Origin: Hypholoma sublateritium FD-334 SS-4
Lineage: Eukaryota > Basidiomycota > Agaricomycetes > Agaricales > Strophariaceae
NCBI GenBank assembly: GCA_000827495.1
Contig: KN817568.1
Coordinates: 231,161 to 272,623, forward strand
Length of the DNA: 41,463 nucleotides
Direction: 5' to 3'
Shown: one piece after another, positions 9,816 through 20,009 of the stretch
How positions within the stretch are numbered: position 1 is the stretch's first letter
Layout of the letters: each line of letters starts with the position of its first letter
Translations under genes and position numbers: made by a program
The notes under the pieces: model-generated
What the model was told of the DNA's origin: nothing
Databases searched by the model: none
Seen by the model: only the letters and a program-made list of their open reading frames with translations

Positions 9816-10853
9816 CTACGCAACAACGCAGAGACTGTTTCGCTCATGCTTTATTTCCCCAGTGTCAGTCCCACCATTCTGTCGCAAAACCTTGGATTCA
9901 ATCAACATCAATTGAAATTGGTGAGGTGTCGCGTCCTTACTCCTTTCTTTGACCGTGCTTCCAAGGCCTTGATTTTGCTCTCACGCTCTGCTTTGGCATG
10001 CGTATAGCGACGTTTTCTCTCTGTCCTAGCCTGTCTGAGAATACAACGTGTATATGTAAAATGCGTATAAAACGTATTTCAGATATGAAGTCGTCATACC
10101 TATTTACACTGTGAAACGGTAAAGATTTCAAGAAGGATGATAGTGCCACTTTGATTCGCAATGCGTTCCAAGACGTTGAATTGTCAACACGTTGGGAAGC
10201 TGGATGGTTGTTTTTCTCTTTGTTTTTGCGGCGGCGCTTTGCCTCAGGCTCGGTAATGTTCGCGCGACCACCGCCAGGCGGCAGTGTTCTCAGGCAGCTG
10301 TGATCTTCAGGAAATCGATGGTTTACGCAGAAATTCCTCCCGCAGGACTAGGAGCGCTCATAGTAGCAGAGTAATTTTGAGAGCGACGAAGATACACGAC
10401 TTACAATACAGGTTATAAGAACGAATAAAACCTTTCTGCATCGCACACGAGAACAAATGGGTCTCGTTCTTGCCCTCACCGCTCCGGTCATGTACGAACA
10501 TTCTTTCTCAATATGCCTATCCATCCGAACGTCAGGGTCATCCCCTGGGCGTACAGAAACGGGTAGGCTGCACAGAGGACCTAGAAATAGTACGAGATGT
10601 GAGATACACCATTGATTCTGTGCATGGGCGTACAACTGGGTGCAACTCTGTCATGCGTCCGCGCGTCATATTTCTTGCAGTGGTGAGCTGCAACTCGGAA
10701 ATGATCTTGACAAAACGATTCATTGCAATGTTCGCACTTTAAAGGAAGGAAGTCGACGAGAAAGCATTCATGGTAGGTACATTCCTTTCCCACTAAGAGG
10801 AGGGGTGTATCGCGCTCTTGCCATGTAGTAGGTGATGACGGGGATGGGGGCAT
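9816..10853 (-). CDS. Double AN1-type zinc-finger protein (Cuz1/ZFAND1-like), five exons
   Basis: Exons on the reverse strand are 10853-10634, 10580-10405, 10347-10100, 10034-9941 and 9878-9816, split by introns of 53, 57, 65 and 62 nt. They close exactly to 266 residues. The first AN1 finger has Cys25, Cys30, Cys40, Cys43, Cys48, His51 and the closing His-Cys near 58-59. The second has Cys116, Cys121, Cys131, Cys134, Cys139, His142, His148 and Cys150. Between them lies the family's Arg-Val-Ala-Pro-x-Cys-Pro-Leu-Cys link and Arg-Met-Asp-Arg-His-Ile-Glu-Lys-Glu-Cys. A basic Lys/Arg/Glu tail (residues 165-247) follows. Yeast Cuz1 and human ZFAND1 help Cdc48/p97 and the proteasome during arsenite and stress-granule stress; the same cytosolic role is inferred. 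The weak point is the last intron and exon: without that intron the frame ends at 9908. The gene converges on the F-box gene, about 285 bp away. Confidence 0.88.
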
Positions 10854-13799
10854 AAATACAATAGAAGTGGGATGTTAACGAATGGACTATCCATTTATAA
10901 CGAGTAAATCCACGCGTGCCAAGGATCGGCGTATTCGTGGAAAAGCTGATAAAAGTTCTGATCACCATCTCATCAACGACTTGAATAAACATTCGAAGGG
11001 AGAAATGCAGGCGCACAAGTCATGCAGAAATCACTTCTGTAAAAATTCTACTCTCCAGAGAAACATTCCACGAGAGACATGCCTTGACCAGAACGACGAC
11101 GAAAACCTGCTGTACTTACATCCACACCCGTCGTAGATAACACCCAAATAGCACCAGTTGACGGATCATGACGGGGATGCTGTGCAGTGTGTATTGCTTA
11201 CGTCAAACCTGATGCATTACATAATGAGACACCTGATGCAAATTCAAAATTCGCTCGAGCGACGAGTCGGTCCTAAGATGAGTCTGATTTCATAAGATAC
11301 ACAATACGTTTAAAGCTTTTATATCTTCAGCAGATATTGAGTATCAGTCCAGAATCGGTCCAGCAGGACAAGATCGTTTCGGAGCACACCTTGCTACCCG
11401 GAGATTATCCGAGGTGGGCTATTTTTAGGTGGGCTTTTACAACGCCGCATGATCTCTCTCATCCTCTCGGCTAAAGCGATAAAAGATGTATATCGATTAA
11501 ACCTGATTGTAGATATTCTGAAGTAAAACATTCCATTGCATTCACGAGTACTAGACTTCAGAGTACGCTTGTTCAGCGTTACAGCTATCGAAAAAATTAA
11601 CCCTGCCTCGAAGGGCATGGTCGAGTTCGAACAAGCCCGTTTGGATAGAATACAACTCTTACGAGACATGTATTTTATCATGAAATGTGAGTAATGTTTT
11701 ATATAGTGCGAACATGGACTTGACATGGACGCAATGTGGTTAATTCCCACGCGTGATGCCGCCCGTCGGCAAGGGGTACGATAAGCGCCGTTCAGGATGT
11801 CCAACCTGGGCGTTGATCTCTGCGGTGTAGGTTAGTCCCTGAAGGTGCAGGAACAACGTACCTTTTACTATCTGTCTTGTAAACTGATGCAGAAGTTCAA
11901 ACTACGAATACTCACTGCGAATTCTCGAGAAGCGAAGTGTCGCCACCTGTGTCCGCGCTGAATACCAAGTAGTCTGTGAGATATCGGTACAGCTATGAGC
12001 ATGTAACATTCTACCAAATTATTTACCCAATTGAGACGATCTGAGCTCTGCTATAACTCTGAAAGTAAAGAGATCGCCGTGTGTAAATGTGTCGCAGTTA
12101 TCGTATACCATTCCGTCGGCTGTCTTACCGTGCATGGACGATTGCAAGGCGATGGCAGAAATGGACGGCGTATGGAGCAATTGGGGAGTGAAAAAAAAAC
12201 CTGACAGTGACACCTAGGTGTTCTCTTCAGATGGACTAGTGTCGAATCATCGAAAAAAGGAAGCATGAGCTATATATATTGCCCAAACTCTGACTATCAG
12301 ATACAGGGAGGCATACGGAGAGGCACAAGGCCCTCAACGGATCAGAACGATGCTCCACCTTCAGTTTGACACACGTAGGCCCCGCATGTCTGCTTGTGAC
12401 AGCCGTGTTATTTCCTGGTACTAGTTGGCGCCGGGCTGAAAAGATTAAACGAGATATTCCTCCCTCAGCACAGCCGTTATTCGGGTCGGCGTCCTCCATG
12501 GCGCTGAAAGCCACAGGCTTAGGCTATATATTTAAGTCTCGACGCACTGCATTGCGGTCCTTCGCAGTCTCGACCCGGCCCCGCCTTGTGAGATAACGGA
12601 AATTTTCTGAGCGCTACGTGCGCGACATGGAGCTGCGACAGCGCTTCCCTAGGATCTCTGCATTTCGCGGTCCGTTGTTTCCGCGCGTATTGGACACTGG
12701 ACGCCCTCTTTCTTCTGAGCGAACAGGGCGAACACAGGGCGAACAGCGCGATAAATAAAGGAGCCGAAAGACGCAGACGAGAGAGGTGGAAATATCAGTG
12801 AGTCTAGATGCAGTCTTTGTTGTTTGCAAATTCCGCGAAGAATGCTGCGCTGGTGCCGTTTTGCTTATCTCCGCGCAACGAGCTTCTACCCATGCTGACA
12901 GATTGCAAGGATTGAAAGCAGAACGGATTTATATTCGATTTTTTATTAGACTGAATGCCATGTTTTTCGTCGAAACGGCCTCTTCGCACTGGATATACGC
13001 AGACGCATCATCAGAGAAACGGCCGGAGTTAACTGCTTAACAGCGCGGCTGGACACCTGGAATAATACGAAATGCCGGAGAGCAAAAGAACATTGATTTC
13101 GCATTCCAAATCAACAAGAAGTATTCAAAAAATGGTGTTTTATTTCTGGTACCGAGTCTGAGCTTTGATACGCACTCCGTACAGCCATTTTTTTCGCCAA
13201 AATGCACTGGCGAGGCAGACGGCCATTTCTACCGAATAGCGCAGGATCGCGCAAGATACTTCGATCAACTTGAACGGCTATGGGATCTGGACAGTTAGAA
13301 CTGTTGATCTCCTGCTCGACATCTGCTGTGCTGTTTATTATGTTCGCATTGTATGCACGCAGGGGACTGATTTAGACATAATCTTCCAGGCATCTTCGCA
13401 CTGTCTGCCGTGCGCAGCTCGCACGGATATTCTGAGAATCTGGGAATATAGCGCAAGATCCTACGTTTGCCACGTTCTGGTCGAAGGACCTGCCTCTGAT
13501 CCGGGGTGCCAACAAGAACAAGGCGCTTCTTTGCTGGGAAGCGAGCAGCGAGTGACACACGAGCCGCTGATGCCCTTGAGAATTGGGCATTCCATGGCCA
13601 TTACTGATCTCCGAATCACACAAAGGGCCATGAACGGTGTGCTTATTGTGCACATATACGTAGCGAGCTTTGTTAGTCGAGGATGTCCAGGATAAACGGT
13701 GGGTCTGTTCGCACAGTACCATACATTCTGGCTGCCGCGCCGTGCGGTGCGAGATATTACATCTTCCAAGTGATAGAAAGTGTATACTATTGATGATGA
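10854..13799. other. AT-rich to mixed interval without a supported gene
   Basis: About 2.9 kb with only short unrelated frames on either strand. The only protein-like text is near 11550-11690 (+), listed separately. A short GGCGAACA-type repetition lies near 12720-12750. Nothing else is distinctive. Confidence 0.4.
11553..11690 (+). other. Possible isolated exon or gene remnant
   Basis: After a TAG acceptor at about 11552, a 45-codon frame reads like natural protein, with Ile-Glu-Lys-Ile-Asn-Pro-Ala-Ser-Lys-Gly followed by a Glu/Gln/Arg/Leu-rich helix. It ends at a GTGAGT donor. I could not join it convincingly to exons on either side or recognise a family. It may be a decayed gene. Confidence 0.22.
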
Positions 13800-16700
13800 T
13801 CTGAGCGNGCCCGTGAGTCACTGCAGGCGAGGACGCTCAGACAGGCATCTTCGAAGGTGATGCANCGTCCCGCATCTCCTTCGCGCGATGGATGGCGCGT
13901 TATGGGCCGCGATTCCCATACCCATGGGCCATGTGTTCGAAGCTGATGATCGCCTGTCCAACAGTGTCACTGCCGGAGGTCGCCTGTTTATTGCGCCTGG
14001 GACGCGCGGAATCCGAGCGACAATCCCGCACCGCGCATAAATAGCGCGCTGGGGTTGCACGCTGGGGTAGGTTGGTCAGCACGCGTGCGGATGCGCGTGA
14101 TGTGGGGATCTCGAGCACCCAAGTTATGTCAGACGTCGGCCTGTCTGCACGTCCGATGCGCTGACACGCGTCCGGTGCCACGAAATGATTGGATTGGACG
14201 CGATCAGGCGTCGTGCCCATTCCTCAAGCCAGGGCGCGCCCCCGTCGTCCGCCTTGTCGTCCGCCCGGCGAGGCCGCAGCGCGCGCCGTGATACGCATTT
14301 TGAGTTCTCGTGGGGCAGCGATGCATGTCGTGTGTTGTCCCGCGAAGCTTCTTCGCAGCTTCCGTTGGCAGATGGAAGCAGGAAGCAGGATAATCATCGC
14401 ATTTAGCGAGCTGTTGATGGGAGAACATACACATAATTGTAATCTATTTAGCCAGCAGCATACCGGCGCAGCGGCGCCGCCCTGCGTCGGCGCGCGGCGC
14501 GCTCCTGCGAGCTCCTCTTCAGGCAACGCGTCGTGCGTCTGCGACCTCGCGCAGCGGCGTGCGCACGCGCTCGGTACAGCGACGCACTGGGCGCGGAACG
14601 GGCGCGGCGGGCGTATTTACTGCGGGCACGGCTATTTCAGGCGGGGGTAATAAGCGTGGGTGCGCTGACACCTGATTGCGGGCTGGCAGAGGCTGGCAGA
14701 TTATAGATTAATGAAAACGATGCCCTGATCTGGCCGTGTCCGGGAGGGTGCCTGCGCGGGCGTGGCGCGGTGCGCGGGAGCGTGGGCGCGCGGGGTGGCC
14801 TTGTTCTGTTCTCGAGAGGGATGTGCGGGACGTCGGACGGCACGCGCGGTGCGTGTATGCGTACGCGCACGGCGCGGTTGGGCCTGTGTGTGCATCTAGG
14901 GCGGGCGGCTGGGTGAGCGTCGTGCGCGGCGGTGAGTGGTGTCATCTCCTTTCGCTGCCGTACGCGTCCGGCGATATACGCAGAGCGAGGCTGAATCAAA
15001 CGTTCCAAGAATAATATACGCTGGCGGCTGCCTATTCCGTCTGTAATTCACGATTGCGCACGTAAAGCCCTCTTCGCGTCTGGCGTCGCATACAAACACA
15101 ACACATAAGTAGCTTGCGGCGCAGCTGTAGGTAATGCAGAATATTCAGCAGATGGACGAGCGCGGCGCCTCCTCACCGCTGCTCCGACGCTGGTACCCGA
15201 GTACTCGAATTAGCCTCGGCTGCATTGTGTATATGGGAACGCCGTCGAGCGAGCGATGGGTGTACCAAGTCGACGGGCTACCAAGTGCACGGGCAGCACG
15301 AGGCGCATCAGCTGGGGACGCAGACACGGATACGTCGCGCGTAGATGTGTAATCGCAGTCACGTTCAACGGCACGCAAAAATATATACGCGTACGCGCAG
15401 CTGCTCGCCGACGGAGCCCGACGCGCGAATTGACACGGATATGGTCACGGCGAGCAGTAGACCGCGAACATATATCATACATATGGGCTGCTCCAGCACT
15501 GGATTGTGGGGCCAGATAGGGCCAGATGAAGCGAGCAGCAGACGCGCGGGGCGCCTATTCATTCAGAACGCGTGGTGTTGCGTGGGGTGGTATGCTCGAG
15601 CGGCGACCGCGGCGGCACCGCGGTGTGGCGTGGGCCGCGGAGGCGCGTTGCTGTGGACTCTGTAGGCGTGCTGATGGTGTCGAGGCGGCGCACGACGCGC
15701 CGACGCCAGCCAGCCCCGGGTGCGTGCTCATGCTCGTGTTCGACTGTCGAGCCGGCGCCGGCGCCGGGCGGGTGGGCTTGCTTTGTGCCGAAGGGGGAAG
15801 GCGGTGGCGCGGGTGTGGGCCGCGCATGGCGAGTTGTCGGGGTGTGGAGTGGGATGCGTGTGTTTTTGGAAGAAGGGCTTTGTGTTAGATTTGGCGAGGG
15901 CGCTGGACGACGGAGAGGGAAGACGGGATGATGTGATTGACACGAACGGGATGGGTGGATGGGCCGAGAGCGAACTTCGTCGGCGTTCGGCATATTGAAA
16001 ATGAGGCTGAAACGCTGAGCATTGAGCAGGATGCCGCTGCCGCTGCCTATCGGCGCGGGTGTGATTGTGATTGTGCATTTAACGCACCTCTTATTCGCCT
16101 CGGCTGCGCTGGGGCGTGTTTCGGTATAGAGAACAAGCGCGGGGTCTTTCCGCCTCGGGCGAGCAGTGGGGCGATGGAGCAGAGCTTGGATAGCGAGGAC
16201 AAGACTGGGTAGACGGAAGGAGCGACGAGGAAGGGAGCCCGCCGCGTATATGACGCCGGGGGCCTGAACGCCATGCGACACGACGACGCCAGGGCCCGCT
16301 AGGCGTCGCAGGCCCGTACGCGCCCCAGAACGAGATCGCCCGGGCGTGCCTTCGTCCTCGGTGCCTCCGCATCCCAATACGGCACTTTCCCAACACGGCG
16401 CGTGCCTTGTGCTGGATTAGGGCCGCGCGCCCCGCCGCTCGGCCTAATGCGGCTGCTAGGGCGGGCGGGCGGGCGGGCGCTCGGGCGCCCGCGAGGGGCA
16501 GGCAGGGCAGGCGCACCGCCACCCAGGGGGATCAGGCGGCTTGGCGGGGTTTGGACGCACTGCCCGTTTTTCGACGAAACTTAGGCTGACGTGCGTGTCG
16601 GTCGGAGGCGCGGCAGGCGCTGGGGTGTCGTGTGGCGTGGTGCGGGACCGCGCGCAGGTGTGGAGCATCTTTTCGTGTGCTGTGCCGTCCGTGCGATGGC

Positions 16701-17278
16701 GATGTGCGCTGGGGCGCGTGCGCTGCGAGATAGCGGGGCCGGCATGGGCGCGCCAATCCGGGCCCGTGATGGGGCCTGGCGGGCTAATTTTGCGTATATT
16801 GATTTTTGATTGATACAATAAGTATGTAAGCGCGTACGTAGGCGGGTATGTAGGGGCGGGGGAGCGTGCATGGATGGGTATCAGGCGCGAGGAGAGTGCG
16901 ATTTGCGCGCACAGCAATGTGCAGATCAAGCAAAGGCTATCATGAATGGCTGCTGTCGGAATGCAGCGGGGGCGGGCGATGCACGGAGTGTTTCCGGGTT
17001 GGGTAAAATTTCGCATCCCGGTATGGATATATGTACGGAGGCGGCGATAAGGAGCGGGTCTGGATCATCGAGGGTGTCAATCCTGAGGGAGCGGGAGAGC
17101 GCCTGCCCGGCGGCCGGGGCCGTCTGATAAATGAAATTAGGCGTGCGGGTGCAGTAGACGGTGGGAGTCTGGGATTCAGGCGGTTGAGACTCCGCCGAGA
17201 CCCTGGCGAGATCCGATCAGGGATTGTGGATGTGCAAGGCACCCCCCTTATATGAGAACGGTCGCCCGTTTTTTGCTC
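13800..17278. other. GC-rich upstream region of the C2H2 factor gene
   Basis: About 3.4 kb, mostly GC-rich, with many overlapping low-complexity frames on both strands and no family resemblance. There are single Ns at 13807 and 13865. The part near the gene (about 16750-17278) is the likely promoter and leader. CCCTTATATGAG at 17246-17257 is a weak TATA-like site. Developmental transcription-factor genes in fungi often have long upstream regions, so regulatory DNA or a long leader is more plausible than unseen genes. Confidence 0.4.
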
Positions 17279-20009
17279 ATGGACCACGACCAGTCCCCTG
17301 ATCACTCTCCCCCTGATCACGCACGACGCGCTCCCGACGAAATGGCGACCATGGTTGCTCACGGCGCCGTCCCCAACATGCCCGGGCCCCAGTCCCTCTC
17401 CAAGCGCTACAGGCCCGCGCCAGCGAAGACCTTCCAGTGTCGCGGCTACGGCGACTGTCGCATGGTCTTCTCGCGCAGCGAACACCTCGCCCGCCACATT
17501 CGGTACGTCGAATCTGTGCAACACCGCGCATATACTCACCCCGCCCAGAAAACACACCGGCGAGCGCCCCTTTTCGTGTCACTGCGGAAAGCAGTTTTCG
17601 CGCCTCGACAACCTGCGCCAGCACGCACAGACCGTGCATGCCGACAAGCAGGAGCAGAACGAGCGCATGATGCGCGACCTCACCTCCCTCCACGCCACCA
17701 TGGCCGCCGCCAACAAGGTCGGCTCCGCCCGTGCCCCGCGTCGCCCGCCCACACTGTCCAACATCCCCACCGAGCCCGTGCAGAGCGAGCCCTCGCCCAA
17801 CGACACGCTCAATCTCATCAAGCAGGAAGAGGGCAGCCGCGGCTTCGAGCAGGAGGCCATGTACGACCACTCGCCCGGCTGGGGACACGAGATGGAAATG
17901 CAGCAACATCAACAACAAGATGCCCGGCGCCCGTCCGGGCAACATTCGTTTCGGGGCGATCCCAGCCAGTCCTTTCTTGCCCCCCAGTCCTCCTTTCGCC
18001 CCCAATACTACGACGGACGCCCCGGGTCTTCCTCATCACGCCCTCCTACAGGCCAGTCGCTTCCTCCCCTCGCAGCTGTCGTCTCCGCTTCCCTCCCCTC
18101 ACCACCCGGCGGCCCTCCATCAGCCTCCTCTTCTGCATTTCCCTTTCCCGGCTCACTTGCCCTCCGCCGTCCCGGCACCGCATCTCGTCCCGGAACTGCC
18201 CCATCAGGCGGCGGTGGCGCCGCCTCTGCCGCTTTTTTCAACGACGGGCCCCCCGGCTCATCATCTGGAAAGTTCGGGGGATATTCAAACCTGGGACTGG
18301 GCGGCGGCAGCAGCAGCCTCCTACACGCAGGATTCGGCTCCTCTAGCGGCCGCGGCGCCTCCTCCTCTGGCCTATTCTCCTACATGGCAGGATACGATAC
18401 CGCACCCGCCACTGGCGGCGGCTCCCCCACCGGCGCAGCCGAGCCCTCGCCATTTTTCTTCCAGCCACCCGCCCTCGAGCAGCAGCAGCAGCAGCCGTCC
18501 GCGCCGTCGCCCCCCGCCGCTAATCCTCGCAAGCGCGCATTCGGCGCCCCTGATGGGCCCTTCGAGCACAATGCCCCCGCCGGCCGCGAGCCCGCACTAC
18601 CCGCCGCCAATGCACTCGGCGGGCTTGGACTGGGCCTCGCAATGGGCTTCGGCGCCCCCGACGCCGGCAGCGGCGGCGGCGGCGGGTACGAATACGGCAC
18701 CGAGTCGCGGCCCCAGTCGCGCCGCCTCTCCGTCATGGAGCTCTGCAACGACGACGCACAGCGCCAGCAGCAGGCCAACCAGGCCACGCTCGCCCATGCG
18801 CTCGCCGCCACTGAGCGCGAGCGGTATGCGGGCGCTGGGTATGCACCCGCCAACGGACATGGGCATGGAGCTCCAGCGCCAGCAGCTTTTCTTCTACCAG
18901 CAGCGGCTGGCGCAGAGCCAGGCGGCGGCTATGGCGGCGGCTATGGACTCGCACCCGCTTCCGGCGAGCGACCGTCGACCGCGACTGCGCTCGCCTCGTC
19001 GGCATCTGCACTCCACATATTCGACGGCGACAGCGACGGCGATGGACGGCGCTATTCCAACGGCAATGGACATGCTGCACATGGGCAGCATGGAGCGGGG
19101 AGCGGGAGCGGGAGCGCCAGCCCCGCCGTATACGACGCACCCCCCGATGCACCCCCCGCAGTTCGCGCCCGTGGAGGCGGCTACCCAAGCGGGCACTCGC
19201 CCGCGCACGGAAGCCACTCGCCCCCCGGCGGCGGATACTCGTCTGCAGGGCCCACCTCGTTTTACGCCGCCTCGCCCGCCGTCAGCGTACACACCCACCA
19301 CCACCCCACACCCACCCCCTCCCCGCACCCCGGCATGGTGCCTGCCGCATACGCCCTCGCTGGCGCCCCCGCTGGAGGCGTCTACGCTGCCGGGCACCAC
19401 CAGCACCACCATGCCCAACAACATGCTCAGCAGCAGTACCAGTTCGCTGGCTCGCCCGCGTTCTCCGGGACGCCGTCCGTCGCGTCGTACGCCAGCCCCC
19501 GCTCGCCCGGGTCGGACGGGTCCGGCGGCGGCTCGACGTCCCCCTTCTCCGCGTACGCGCAGCACCATGCGCAGCACGCCCAGCACGCCCAGCACCAGCA
19601 GCAGCACCAACAGCAACAGCAGCAGCAGCAGCAGCAGTATGGGCACGCACAGCAGTACGAGCAGCAGCAGCATCATGCTCCCCAGCAGCAGCAGCAGCAG
19701 CAGTCGTATCACCACGCCGGGTACCAGCGCGTGTCCCCCGCGCAGTACGACGGCGCGGGGTACTACGATCCCGCCGGCGTGGCGCGCGCTGCACCCCGCG
19801 GCCACTTTCAACAGCAGCAGCAGTATGGGGGCGATGCGCGATACCATGGGCATGGGCATGGACATGAGCAGCGGTATGCTGCTGCACCCGCAGCTGGCGC
19901 TGGGCATGGACATGGACATGGGCATGGGCATGATGGGCATGGGCAGCAGCACGACGTGCGTATCTCCGTCTCGCCACACGCGACCCCTACATTCGGGATG
20001 AGGGTGTAG
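17279..20009 (+). CDS. C2H2 zinc-finger transcription factor with Gln/His/Gly-rich tail
   Basis: Exons 17279-17502 and 17549-20009, split by a 46-nt GTACGT...CAG intron, give 894 residues. Finger 1 uses Cys54, Cys60, His73 and His77; the intron falls in the Arg75 codon. Finger 2 uses Cys85, Cys87, His100 and His105, joined by the Kruppel-type linker His-Thr-Gly-Glu-Arg-Pro-Phe. The finger pair resembles fungal factors with a Ser-Arg-Ser-Glu-His-Leu helix, so DNA binding in the nucleus is expected; the target is unknown. An [10 protein letters not shown] motif lies near residue 465. The rest is disordered: Ser/Pro/Gly-rich, then polyGln from CAG runs (19594-19637, 19683-19703), then Gly-His repeats to the C-terminus. 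In-frame ATGs also occur at 17252 and 17342; 17279 is preferred for spacing. One middle segment reads better in another frame (see findings). Confidence 0.88.
19594..19950 (+). repeat. CAG and GGCATG/GGACATG coding repeats in the C2H2 gene
   Basis: CAG/CAA runs at 19594-19637 and 19683-19703 encode polyGln. Alternating GGGCAT and GGACAT units at about 19846-19940 encode Gly-His runs. Such tracts vary in length by slippage and often sit in activation domains. Confidence 0.75.

Noticed and set aside
13270..13695. 141-codon forward frame
   Set aside because: No start context, splice logic or family resemblance. Reverse frames of similar length overlap it.
15559..16377. 272-codon reverse-strand frame
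   Set aside because: Low-complexity Arg/Pro/Ala/Ser/Thr text in a GC-rich region, with equally long frames on the other strand. No family pattern and no intron logic.
18894..19979. 361-codon reverse-strand frame opposite the C2H2 gene
   Set aside because: It is the antisense shadow of the CAG and GGCATG repeats, giving runs of Leu, Met and Val. The sense frame has real zinc fingers.
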